Counted from the stretch's first letter, positions 7,177-14,431 are shown. The stretch is 64,000 bases of DNA from DTU098 sp964498525 (GCA_964498525.1 CAZCGU010000012.1:33005-97004); one strand, 5' to 3'. Notes: generated from the letters alone by a model not told the origin. A program made the numbers and translations.

Positions 7177-7212
7177 GACTCCTTGGTATCCAGGGAGCCT
7201 TTGTTTATTTTT
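7177..7212 (+). terminator. Expression-platform terminator of riboswitch copy 2
   Basis: GACTCCTTG pairs with CAGGGAGCC with one mismatch, followed by TTTGTTTATTTTT. The loop and most of the stem are identical to copy 1, while the tail has diverged to a better U-run. Confidence 0.65.
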
Positions 7213-7254
7213 AGGGTTAAAAAAAATATACTATCAAGGAAGGAGCCTTGTTTT

Positions 7255-7569
7255 ATGGCCTTTGAAGTGTACAAACCGGGTAAAAGGGAAATGAAAGTTA
7301 AGCTTTCCAAAAATATTATTGTCCTTGATCAACCTTCCCTGGAAAGCTTCAACACCAAAGCTATTGAATTGGCTTACGATAATGACAGAAAAATAATAAA
7401 AATCCAGCCTTCCAAGAATGGGCATGAGCTAAGGAATAAAAAAAAGATCTACGCCAAGGGTTTCTTTAATTGCTTCAATATTAGCAAAAAGGGGTTGTTT
7501 GGCGCTAAGTACGACAAGAAAAAAGATACGCTTTATGTTGATCTTAATAAGGAATTGTCCCAGCTTTAA
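7255..7569 (+). CDS. Small MAFEVYKP-family protein under c-di-GMP riboswitch control
   Basis: The start is ATG 7255, where AAGGAAGGAG lies upstream and the protein begins MAFEVYKPGKREMKVKLSKN; the paralogue at 11819 begins the same way. The 104-residue basic protein shows alternating beta segments (KLSKNIIVLDQ, IELAYDNDRKIIKIQPS) and ends with KGFFNCFNISKKGLFGAKYD. No signal peptide or membrane segment is seen. The shape (swapped short strands, basic surface) suggests a DNA- or RNA-binding fold such as an AbrB-like barrel, but this is a guess. The tandem riboswitches immediately upstream tie its expression to cyclic di-GMP. Confidence 0.8.
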   Translation: MAFEVYKPGKREMKVKLSKNIIVLDQPSLESFNTKAIELAYDNDRKIIKIQPSKNGHELRNKKKIYAKGFFNCFNISKKGLFGAKYDKKKDTLYVDLNKELSQL

Positions 7570-7639
7570 CGCCAGGCATCCGGTTTAATTGCCCGCATTT
7601 TGGCCGGCGCCCTGGCAGTTATATTTCTTCTAGGCCGGA

Positions 7640-7803
7640 AGGTGTCTTTTTAGGGCTTAAGGTCACCTGGCGCTGCTGTACCGGGGCACCCCCGGGGTTA
7701 TGATGATAGGGAGGCAAACTCGTATTTCCCGTCGCTGCAGTCCCGGAGCATCCCGGGGTAATAAGGGAATCTGTTTTTCTGGCTAAAATTTTACCTTAAA
7801 AAA
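7640..7803 (+). ncRNA. Candidate structured RNA: two imperfect 40-base repeats, unassigned
   Basis: Two similar units, near 7671-7712 and 7733-7768, share CGCTGC, a hairpin of the type CCGGGG-CAC-CCCCGG (first) or CCCGG-AGCAT-CCGGG (second), then GGGGTTAT or GGGGTAAT and a closing AGGGA. The segment lies after the riboswitch-controlled gene and before a strong plus-strand terminator, with no open frame of note. It could be a 3' UTR element, a small RNA or an unrecognised riboswitch remnant. I cannot assign it to a known family. Confidence 0.4.
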
Positions 7804-7842
7804 GGACAGGCCCCTTACTTTGCGGACCTGTCCTCATTTTAT
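7804..7842 (+). terminator. Intrinsic terminator ending the riboswitch transcript
   Basis: GGACAGG (7804-7810) pairs with CCTGTCC (7827-7833) around a 16-base loop, followed by TCATTTTATT. Genes beyond it are on the opposite strand, so this is the natural end of the plus-strand unit that begins near 6843. Confidence 0.7.
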
Positions 7843-7889
7843 TCATGAGCTTAACGGAGACGAGGGAGTCTTGCGGCGCCCTTAAAGTT

Positions 7890-8108
7890 TTAATCCTTGG
7901 GGGGCTGCCACACCTTCCAAACCTTACCAGCGAGGTCATTTGAGGGTTTCAGGATTTGTCCGCCTTCGACCCAGCCCGAAGGCATAACTTCACCCGTCTT
8001 TCGATTGTGCTGGTAAGCTTTGATTTGCCGGATCAGTTCCTTGGGATTTCTTCCTACCGGCGGACTAAGTACTCCGGCAACCTGGATCTTTAAAAGATAT
8101 TCTGAATA
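7890..8108 (-). pseudogene. C-terminal remnant of a 2-Cys-type peroxiredoxin
   Basis: A minus-strand frame without a start codon reads PPVGRNPKELIRQIKAYQ, then HNRKTGEVMPSGW and a tail ending VWKVWQPPKD before TAA. This matches the C-terminal part of AhpC/peroxiredoxins (GR-x5-LR-x3-AxQ and GEVCPAGW); the resolving Cys position holds Met. The N-terminal thioredoxin fold with the peroxidatic Cys is missing. The frame is closed by a TAA at 8109-8111, and the 5' part overlaps the end of the DUF4363 gene. A deletion that joined two loci is the simplest explanation. Confidence 0.65.
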
Positions 8109-8470
8109 TTAAAAGCCTCCCTTTCCGGGATATGCCTTATCATCAACCTTAGTTCCGATAGCTGCCCCCAGGTCAGCGGAATATTTTCTTTCTCCAGATA
8201 TGCCCCGGTCCTGGCCATGGAGAACTCGATGTTGTCCATTTCCTGATGGTCAAGGATAACCTGCCACCACTTTGATTTTTTTTCCCAGGATTTCTCCATT
8301 TCCCGGAATCTCTCCCGGGCCGCCTCCCAGTGATTGTTCTCAAGACTCTGTTCGATCTCACCGATGCTCCCAAGAAACTCTTCCGTGGATTTTTTTAACG
8401 TATGGTTTGTCCAAATACCCGTTGCGATAATTATTGCGAATGCAAGAAACAGCCCTGCCAGTACGCGCAT
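8090..8470 (-). CDS. DUF4363 family membrane-anchored protein
   Basis: The 126-residue protein has one N-terminal hydrophobic segment (residues 3-22, AGLFLAFAIIIATGIW) that is probably an uncleaved signal anchor. A helical exported domain follows, rich in Trp and charged residues (NNHWEAARERFREMEKSWEKK). This layout is that of DUF4363, whose genes in spore formers usually pair with DUF421 (YetF) genes, as here: the DUF421 gene ends 37 bp upstream. AGGGGTAT precedes ATG 8470. Molecular function is unknown. The 3' end overlaps the open frame of the peroxiredoxin remnant. Confidence 0.8.
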   Translation of the reverse strand: MRVLAGLFLAFAIIIATGIWTNHTLKKSTEEFLGSIGEIEQSLENNHWEAARERFREMEKSWEKKSKWWQVILDHQEMDNIEFSMARTGAYLEKENIPLTWGQLSELRLMIRHIPEREAFNIQNIF

Positions 8471-8506
8471 TTTAAAGATACCCCTGTTTTTTTATTTTTT
8501 CACCCT

Positions 8507-9187
8507 CTAGCTGGTTCTGGTTTTTAATTGGTAAAACAGTTTTCCGTCGGAATCAAGGCTGGCAAAAAGGACTTCTTTAAAATGGGCAACACCGAACTTC
8601 TTTAATTCTGTCTTCAACCAATCCATACTAAGGTTCATTTTCTGCAAGTTTTGTTTAAACACATACCCGTCAATCACGAGGGTCGTGGGAAGCCCTTCGT
8701 AGGAGGTGGCAACTTTTAAGTCCGCCGGAACCAGGGGTCTTTTTTGGGACTTGGGGATAACGCTTAACTCCCCGCTGGTTTCCAGAATGGCAAATTCGAC
8801 ATCGGCTATATTGGGCATGTTCTTGGTCCGCAGCTGCTCCAGCAAATCATTGATATTATAGCGAATACGTTTCAACTCCTGCTCAAGGATTTTACCGTTT
8901 TCGATCAAGACGCTGGGCGTACCGCAAATTATTCCCCTGGCCCGTTCACTCTTAAGAGATATGTAAGACAGGACAACTTCCGCCAGCAGAAGTGTGATAA
9001 TTGGAAACAGGCCGCTTAACAGGGGCACCCCGGTGTTTTCCATGGGAATCGCCGCCAGGGCTGAAAGCATAATAACTATAACCAGCTCATAGGGCTGCAG
9101 CTGGCCGATTTGTTTTTTACCCATTAACCTTAAACCAACAACCACCACGATAAATAAAACTATAGTGCGAAAAATTCCCAGCAGCAT
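8507..9187 (-). CDS. DUF421 (YetF-like) membrane protein
   Basis: The 226-residue protein has three N-terminal membrane segments (about 4-22, 32-50 and 58-76) with GLRLMGKKQIGQLQPYELV between the first two, the signature of DUF421. A cytosolic domain of two alpha/beta repeats follows (ICGTPSVLIENGKI and KVATSYEGLPTTLVIDGYV). Relatives are found in spore membranes, often beside spoVA and DUF1657 genes, and are linked to germination and heat resistance of spores. AAGGAG precedes the ATG at 9187. It is probably cotranscribed with the DUF4363 gene. Confidence 0.88.
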   Translation of the reverse strand: MLLGIFRTIVLFIVVVVGLRLMGKKQIGQLQPYELVIVIMLSALAAIPMENTGVPLLSGLFPIITLLLAEVVLSYISLKSERARGIICGTPSVLIENGKILEQELKRIRYNINDLLEQLRTKNMPNIADVEFAILETSGELSVIPKSQKRPLVPADLKVATSYEGLPTTLVIDGYVFKQNLQKMNLSMDWLKTELKKFGVAHFKEVLFASLDSDGKLFYQLKTRTS

Positions 9188-9279
9188 TCAACTTGCTCCT
9201 TGGTTTATTTTTTAATCAAAGATATATTTCCCCGTTTTGGTTTTTTTATTAAAATTGATAACTCCCGCCCGCAATTAAG

Positions 9280-10650
9280 TTATTTATTTGACCATAAAAG
9301 ACATAATGCCGTCCCGCCCAGGGAAACCAGGGCGGCAGCCAGAAAGGCGCTCCGCAAGCCGTGGAACAGGGCGCCGGGCTGGCTTGCGGCGGTGATCTGA
9401 CCCGTGGTCAGCACCACACCCGCCAGGGCAATCCCCAGTACCATACCTATATTCCGGACCGTAGCCAGGACCCCCGAAGCAATACCCAGGCGGGAGACGG
9501 GCGCCGCGCCCATAATGGCGCTGGTATTGGGAGACTGAAACAAGCCCGTGCCGATTCCGAACAAACAGAGACGCCAGACCAGATCAAGGGGACTTGCCGC
9601 GGGGCCAAGGGTTGCCAGGGCAACAGCTGCCGCTGTGCAAAGCAAGGAACCTGCAAAGGCCAGGCCCCGCTGGCCGATTTTATCGGATATGGCCCCGGCC
9701 AGGGGGGCAACTATGAGCACCGTCAGGGGAAAGGCGGTCATCGTTACGCCTGCCTGTCCGGCAGTATATCCCAGGTGTTCCTGGAGAAAAAAAGGAGTAA
9801 CAAAAACAATTACATACTGGGTCATAAAATTCAGGAGAGCGGCACCGTTCCCGGCAGAAAAAACCGGACTGAGGAAAAGGGTAAGGTCCAGCAGCGGCTG
9901 TGGTGTACGCTTCTCGTGGAGAACAAACAGGAGCAACAGAACCAGGGCCAGAAGGCCGAGCAGCAAGATTGGCCAGTTCCAACCCAGGGACTGACCCCTG
10001 CTGATAAAAAGAAGCAAGGCAAACAGGCCTGAAAAGGCCAGCAGCGAGCCCTGCAGGTCAAACCCGGGACGGGTTTCACTTACCCTGCGGGTTTCGGGCA
10101 GAACCCTGAAACCCCAGATGCAGGCCGCAATACCAATGGGTACGTTAACAAAAAAAATAAGCCGCCAGTCCATGGCCTGCACCAGCAGTCCCCCCAGGCT
10201 GGGACCCAAAGCCAGGCCTACCGCCACAACCATACCGTTCAGACCGAGGGCCTTGCCCCTTTCCCGGGGCGGAAAGGCGGCTGTGATAATGGCGGGGGCC
10301 ATGGCCATGGTCAAACCGGCGCCCACCGCCTGGAGGCCCCGGAAAAAAATAAGCGCGCCCAGGCTGGGGGCCAGACCACAAAGAGCGGAGGCTCCCGTGA
10401 AAATTAACAGGCCGGTTATATTAAGGCGCTTAAAACCAAACATATCCCCCAGGCGTCCGAAAGCCAGTAAAAAACTGCTCATAACCAGAAGGTAGGCCAT
10501 GGAAACCCATCCTACCGTTGCCGGGTCAACGCCGAAGTACCTGGCTATGGAAGGCAAGGCTATATAAACAATGCTGGCATCCAGGGGCCCCATTATTATA
10601 CCGGCGAGCACAACAATTAATATTTTCCACTTGTTGCTTACCCCGTTCAT
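9280..10650 (-). CDS. MFS transporter, DHA2 (EmrB/QacA) type
   Basis: A 456-residue integral membrane protein with about 14 hydrophobic helices, matching the 14-helix drug:H+ antiporter family. Near the N-terminus GPLDASIVYIALPSI is the motif D1 region, FGRLGDMFGFKR is motif A, and the ALGLNGMVVAVGLALGPSLGG stretch is motif C of antiporters. The start is ATG 10650, with AGGGGG 9 bases upstream; the ATG at 10674 lacks a site. It likely exports small hydrophobic compounds using the proton gradient. It stands alone between the DUF421 gene and a divergent DUF1657 gene. The substrate cannot be predicted. Confidence 0.88.
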   Translation of the reverse strand: MNGVSNKWKILIVVLAGIIMGPLDASIVYIALPSIARYFGVDPATVGWVSMAYLLVMSSFLLAFGRLGDMFGFKRLNITGLLIFTGASALCGLAPSLGALIFFRGLQAVGAGLTMAMAPAIITAAFPPRERGKALGLNGMVVAVGLALGPSLGGLLVQAMDWRLIFFVNVPIGIAACIWGFRVLPETRRVSETRPGFDLQGSLLAFSGLFALLLFISRGQSLGWNWPILLLGLLALVLLLLFVLHEKRTPQPLLDLTLFLSPVFSAGNGAALLNFMTQYVIVFVTPFFLQEHLGYTAGQAGVTMTAFPLTVLIVAPLAGAISDKIGQRGLAFAGSLLCTAAAVALATLGPAASPLDLVWRLCLFGIGTGLFQSPNTSAIMGAAPVSRLGIASGVLATVRNIGMVLGIALAGVVLTTGQITAASQPGALFHGLRSAFLAAALVSLGGTALCLLWSNK

Positions 10651-10950
10651 AGGTAAAAAGCCCCCTATCTGCATTACCGCTTATGAATGCACCGGGCCAA
10701 ACACCTGTCACTACCCTGCATGCATAAAGAACAAGGAAAATGTTTTTTGAGCAAAAAGAAAAAACCGCGGTTTACAGCTTTTCAATCGGTTCCACGGCAG
10801 GGCGCGTGTTTGAAAACACTTATGATCCTACGGCTTTGCTCCTGATATTATTTATCGGGAGGAGCCATGTTAAATATTCCCGGCTTTATTGGAAACCCTG
10901 GCTGGACATAATGAGAATAATTCTTTAACCCAAGGAGGTGTCAGAAACAC

Positions 10951-11166
10951 GTGACCATAGGAACCAAGATGCACCATACCCTGGCGAATCTGGAAGGGGC
11001 CGCCGCCGATTTGCAAACCTTTGCCCTGGACAGCCAGGACCAGACGGCTAAAAAAATGTTTAACGACTTAAACCGTCAATTGGAAGGTATCGTTCAAACA
11101 TTAAAAGGCCGTGTTAACTATGTTGAAAAGCAGGAACCCCAGTATAAAATGAACCAGAATCTTTAA
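10951..11166 (+). CDS. DUF1657 family spore-associated small protein
   Basis: The 71-residue protein begins (GTG start) with TIGTKMHHTLANLEGAAADL and ends with GRVNYVEKQEPQYKMNQNL, both diagnostic for DUF1657. AAGGAGGTG lies upstream. It is helical throughout, with no export signal. In Bacillus, DUF1657 genes occur in the spoVA-2mob operon that raises spore heat resistance, together with a DUF421 gene; here the DUF421 gene is about 1.8 kb away. It is followed 12 bp later by a strong terminator, so it is probably a single-gene unit expressed in sporulation. That timing is inferred. Confidence 0.88.
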   Translation: MTIGTKMHHTLANLEGAAADLQTFALDSQDQTAKKMFNDLNRQLEGIVQTLKGRVNYVEKQEPQYKMNQNL

Positions 11167-11177
11167 AAAGTTACCCC

Positions 11178-11209
11178 GGGATATGGTCTGCGGCCATATC
11201 CCTTTTTTT
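11178..11209 (+). terminator. Intrinsic terminator after the DUF1657 gene
   Basis: A perfect 9-bp stem, GGGATATGG/CCATATCCC, with a 7-base loop and a run of seven T. On the other strand it lies just past the stop of the convergent zinc-ribbon gene, but no T-run faces that way. Confidence 0.9.
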
Positions 11210-11216
11210 AACTCAG

Positions 11217-11435
11217 TTAATGCTTTCTTTTCAGCCAGGCCAGACTTATCGGGCGAACCTTAAAGATGCTTGGTTTGTAAACCGAATAACAAAGAAGCTT
11301 ATTGCATTTCCGGCAAAAATATATGTCTCTGGTATCGTCCGGAACGCGTTCCGCCTCCTCGCCGCACAGGCATCTCACCACTTTGGTTTTTGATCCGCCC
11401 TTTTTTCCCATTACTTTTCCAAGCAAGTTCAACAT
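11217..11435 (-). CDS. Small zinc-ribbon protein, function unknown
   Basis: A 72-residue basic protein with two Cys pairs: CLCGEEA near residue 23 and CRKCNKLLC near 41. This spacing can bind one zinc or form a rubredoxin-like knuckle. The rest is Lys/Arg-rich, including KKGGSKTKVV and WLKRKH at the end. ATG 11435 follows AGGGAGG with good spacing. It is convergent with the DUF1657 gene. I do not recognise the family; a nucleic-acid-binding or ribosome-associated role would fit the charge, but this is only inference. Confidence 0.65.
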   Translation of the reverse strand: MLNLLGKVMGKKGGSKTKVVRCLCGEEAERVPDDTRDIYFCRKCNKLLCYSVYKPSIFKVRPISLAWLKRKH

Positions 11436-11756
11436 GACAATAATACCTCCCTCTATTAACCAGCGGTTACTCTTGATAGCTTTGTATTTCTTAAAATCTC
11501 ACACTCTCTTGAATGGTTGCAAACAACCTGATTTGTAAGCTCCTGACTGCGCGATGATGTTGAAGTCTTTACTGGACAATGAACCGGCCGTGATGTTATG
11601 GGACAACTGTAGATCCAACTGCACAAAAGGATCAAACTTTCAGGAAATTTAATTCCTACCGCTATACGACTGTATGAAGGTCCTATCTATATACCAATTT
11701 ATTATAACAGAGTTATAGTTATAAGTGATAAATGTTGACGAATTAGATCTAAGTAT
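11436..11756. other. AT-rich intergenic region
   Basis: About 320 bp between the divergent zinc-ribbon gene and the promoter of the MAFEVYKP paralogue. No aptamer resembling the c-di-GMP switches upstream of the sister gene was found, and no open frame with a ribosome site. Confidence 0.5.
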
Positions 11757-11785
11757 TTGACTATATTAAAATTATCATTTATAAT
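11757..11785 (+). promoter_or_regulatory. Strong sigma-A type promoter
   Basis: TTGACT (11757-11762), a 17-bp spacer and a perfect TATAAT (11780-11785) in a very AT-rich stretch. The expected start is near 11792, about 27 bases before the ATG at 11819, too short a leader for a riboswitch. Confidence 0.85.
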
Positions 11786-11818
11786 TCAGATAAAAATCAT
11801 AAGGGGTTGACAGGTAAA

Positions 11819-12118
11819 ATGGCTTTTGAAGTTTATAAACCACGTATTGAGAAAGAAGCCACTATAGCTATTTCCAAGAATCACCTTACCTTAAATAAAA
11901 AATTATTGGACAAAATTAATACAAAACATGTAGAACTGGCCTATGACCCGGAAACAAGAACCATTCGGATTAAACCTTCAGGTACAGATAACGGGCTGGT
12001 CCTAAACCGGAACAAAATTGGGGCAAGGGGTTTCTTCAAGCATTTCAAAATCGATCAAAAGGGCAAATATGGTGTTGCCTTTAATGAAGAAGAGAAGGCC
12101 TTTTACATTCAAATCTAA
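11819..12118 (+). CDS. Small MAFEVYKP-family protein, paralogue of 7255-7569
   Basis: The 99-residue protein shares the opening MAFEVYKP, the central VELAYDPETRTIRIKPSG and the end GFFKHFKIDQKGKYGVAFNE with the riboswitch-controlled protein at 7255. About half the residues appear identical by eye. The ATG at 11819 matches the paralogue's start; a TTG four codons earlier is adjacent to AAGGGG and is less likely. Unlike its sister it is driven from a simple strong promoter with a short leader. It is followed by a 12-bp hairpin. The family is unassigned; an AbrB-like small DNA-binding barrel is possible. Confidence 0.8.
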   Translation: MAFEVYKPRIEKEATIAISKNHLTLNKKLLDKINTKHVELAYDPETRTIRIKPSGTDNGLVLNRNKIGARGFFKHFKIDQKGKYGVAFNEEEKAFYIQI

Positions 12119-12129
12119 ATGCCGGCACA

Positions 12130-12161
12130 GTAACAAACCGGTCTCTACCCCGGTTTGTTAC
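12130..12161 (+). terminator. Hairpin terminator after the MAFEVYKP paralogue
   Basis: A perfect 12-bp stem, GTAACAAACCGG/CCGGTTTGTTAC, with an 8-base loop, starting 11 bp past the stop codon. It is followed by CTATTTTGTT, so the U-run is imperfect. Confidence 0.7.
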
Positions 12162-12235
12162 CTATTTTGTTGGACAATTCAATTTCATTCCTGTGGATAT
12201 ATATATTTTCGTTTTCCCGAGCTATCCGCAAGGCA

Positions 12236-12742
12236 TTAATGCATGGAACAGGACGGCTTTCGGCTGTCCTGTAGTATTTCCAATAGTTGAACCAGTTCCG
12301 GACTTTCCTTGCAGAACATAGCCTCATCCGCCACCTTGCCGGATAAGCCCGCCATTCCCCGGCCGGCGTCACGGACCAGCAGGACCCTGGGCCTGAACCG
12401 GCCTAACACGTCCATGCCCGCTGCAATACCCTCCTCAATCAGTTTCCAGTCGGTCATTAGTAATAAATGGTCCCTTTTGGTAATGACCGGCAGGTATTCC
12501 CACATAACCGGGTTAAATCCAATAACGATTACTTCCTCACCTTCCCAGCCAATTTCCAGTGTAACCATATACTCGCCATTGCCGGCAATAATCAGCTCCC
12601 AGTTAAACCAGTAATCTATTTCATCTCCCTCATAAAAACGGTTGAATAATCCGGTTAAGTTCTGATCCAGGGACGGTACTACCAGAACCACAGCCTGTTC
12701 TGTCTCTCCGATAAATTCGGGAAAGGATATTTCTTTACACAT
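12236..12742 (-). CDS. Hypothetical protein, 168 residues
   Basis: The start is ATG 12742, because GGGGGT lies 8 bases upstream and the ATG at 12757 has no site. The product begins MCKEISFPEFIGETEQAVVL and is acidic and soluble. Hydrophobic beta stretches include AVVLVVPSL and EEVIVIGFNPVMW. A later segment, GRFRPRVLLVRDAGRGMAGL, looks like part of an alpha/beta fold. I do not recognise a family or catalytic motif. It lies alone between a plus-strand terminator and a divergent small gene. Confidence 0.65.
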   Translation of the reverse strand: MCKEISFPEFIGETEQAVVLVVPSLDQNLTGLFNRFYEGDEIDYWFNWELIIAGNGEYMVTLEIGWEGEEVIVIGFNPVMWEYLPVITKRDHLLLMTDWKLIEEGIAAGMDVLGRFRPRVLLVRDAGRGMAGLSGKVADEAMFCKESPELVQLLEILQDSRKPSCSMH

Positions 12743-12941
12743 CCCTATTACCCCCATTGTAATACTTGCTAACCCTTGGATGCCTGATCAAAACTTATTA
12801 GGATTTCTAATAAATCCCCGGGTTCAAATTACACCTCCCATTATTGTTTTTTTAGAATTTTAAGGTTTCTTTTAACGTTTCTTTAAATGTTCTTTTCATT
12901 CAGTTCAGGAAGACATATAATGATAAGCGGGGTGTAAAATT

Positions 12942-13235
12942 ATGGTAAGAAAGCAGTGGCCTATCCTTGAAGAAGTTGAAAAACTTACGGAAGAAAACGC
13001 CGTCAATTTTCTGTCTCCATCCGTGTACGGGCAAGTTAAAATTAAAGGAAAATATATCAGGGATGAACATGGTAAGCTGATCCCCGTCCTGGTAAAAACC
13101 CGGCTGGTTCAAACCGGGCAAACCGGCGCAGTTCAGGGTAAAGCAGTTCAAAGCAAAAAGGAAGAGATAAGGGAGTCCGAAAGATCCGGCTTGTTGAACA
13201 GGCTTCAGCGCTGGTTGCGTTCGCTGTTTTTATGA
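12942..13235 (+). CDS. Hypothetical protein, 97 residues
   Basis: ATG 12942 follows GCGGGGTG with good spacing, and a TATAAT box at 12916-12921 may be its -10 element. The first part (WPILEEVEKLTEENAVNFLSP) is helical. Then comes VYGQVKIKGKYIRDEHGKLI, a probable beta hairpin, and the C-terminus is amphipathic and basic (LLNRLQRWLRSLFL), which could touch a membrane. No family is recognised. It is convergent with the macrodomain-SGNH gene, whose stop lies 20 bp away. Confidence 0.6.
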   Translation: MVRKQWPILEEVEKLTEENAVNFLSPSVYGQVKIKGKYIRDEHGKLIPVLVKTRLVQTGQTGAVQGKAVQSKKEEIRESERSGLLNRLQRWLRSLFL

Positions 13236-13255
13236 CAAAAAGAACTGACAGCTTT

Positions 13256-14338
13256 TTAGCCCAGGCCCTTTTTTAGTCGCAGCGCCAGATCTTCGGCCGC
13301 CAGGGCCAGGGACATGTAGCCGCTCCGGTTTGGGTGAGCATCGTCCCCGTAATAGCAGGGGATTGCTTTTCCGGAATCCAGGTCCGTCAAAGGCGCTTGA
13401 AAATCAAGTACAGGCAGCGCCTGGGCGGTTGCAAATTCCTCAATCCAGTTAACAAGAACCGTTAATTGCCGCGCGAGGGATCCGATCATAGAACGGGGGA
13501 AAAAGCTGCCCGCCCGGAAAATGTTGATCGGCGGGGGCAGGCCGAGGATTGGGCAAATTCCTTGATCCAGGGCTTCCTTGACCATATACAGCACATTATT
13601 CTGTATACCCTCTAATGAAATCCCCGAAAATATGTCATTCGTCCCGCCAAGGATAATTACATAGGCCGGCTCCAACTCCACCACATCATACCAGAAACGT
13701 GCCAGCATATCCCAGGTGGTATCACCATTGATACCTTTGTTCACCAGATCCAGCCCGGAAGTACCGGCACAGATATCTACCCAGGAAGCTTCCGGACCGT
13801 AAGGGTAACCTAAGGTAATACTGTCACCGAGACAGACGATCCGGCTACGCCCGGTGAGCCTGAAAAAGGCCTGGTAACCCTTTTCGTCAAACAGGGCAAA
13901 TACAACTTTCTCCAATCCGCTGCCCCGGACCATGCAGCTACGCACTTCACTCACCATTACAGCGGCGGCAAGATCCAGGTCCAGTCCCCCTGTACCCGTG
14001 CCCAGGGCCGGAAAAACCACGCTTTTTAGCCCCAGTTCCCCGGCCCTTTGAAGGGCGTTCCTGGTGGCCAGCCGGACCATTGCCGCGTCCGTGACCCTAT
14101 CGGGACCCATTACCGCGGCATGAATCACATACTTCGCCTTGAGTGCACCGGCGCCGGTCACCACCGCTTCTCCCACGGGCACCGGCCCCCGGGCCATAGC
14201 CTCCGCCTCAATGGCGGAGCCACCCTTGCGCTTGATGGCGCCCGCTACGCCCGCCTCCATCAAAAGCCGGCTGTTGGCGGCGTTGACCACGGCGTCCGCG
14301 GCAAGTTCGGTAAGATCGCCTTTCACAACCTTAATCAT
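13256..14338 (-). CDS. Macrodomain fused to SGNH/GDSL hydrolase
   Basis: The 360-residue protein has two domains. Residues 1-165 are a macrodomain, beginning MIKVVKGDLTELAADAVVNA with the ANS/GVAGAI loop and the second ligand loop FPALGTGTGGLD. The family binds ADP-ribose or O-acetyl-ADP-ribose and some members remove ADP-ribose. Residues 168-358 are an SGNH hydrolase: GDSITLG supplies the nucleophilic Ser (block I), INGDTTWD the oxyanion Gly, GGTND block III, and DDAHPNRSGY the Asp/His pair. All four blocks are present, so esterase activity is expected. An enzyme that cleaves an acyl group from acyl-ADP-ribose would explain the fusion; this is inference. Confidence 0.88.
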   Translation of the reverse strand: MIKVVKGDLTELAADAVVNAANSRLLMEAGVAGAIKRKGGSAIEAEAMARGPVPVGEAVVTGAGALKAKYVIHAAVMGPDRVTDAAMVRLATRNALQRAGELGLKSVVFPALGTGTGGLDLDLAAAVMVSEVRSCMVRGSGLEKVVFALFDEKGYQAFFRLTGRSRIVCLGDSITLGYPYGPEASWVDICAGTSGLDLVNKGINGDTTWDMLARFWYDVVELEPAYVIILGGTNDIFSGISLEGIQNNVLYMVKEALDQGICPILGLPPPINIFRAGSFFPRSMIGSLARQLTVLVNWIEEFATAQALPVLDFQAPLTDLDSGKAIPCYYGDDAHPNRSGYMSLALAAEDLALRLKKGLG

Positions 14339-14431
14339 TTACTCAACCCCGTTTACCGGATCATCTTTATTAGGATAATTATTCTCGCCGGGTTTCTATT
14401 TTTCCTCCAGGGTGTGTAAAATTGCATCCCC

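Noticed and set aside
7671..7768. Interpreting the repeated GC hairpins as a cobalamin, SAM or THF riboswitch
   Set aside because: The conserved blocks of those aptamers are not present on either strand.
10872..10916. 14-codon frame MLNIPGFIGNPGWT behind GGGAGGAGCC, upstream of the DUF1657 gene
   Set aside because: It has a plausible ribosome site but is too short and unconserved to call without comparative data.
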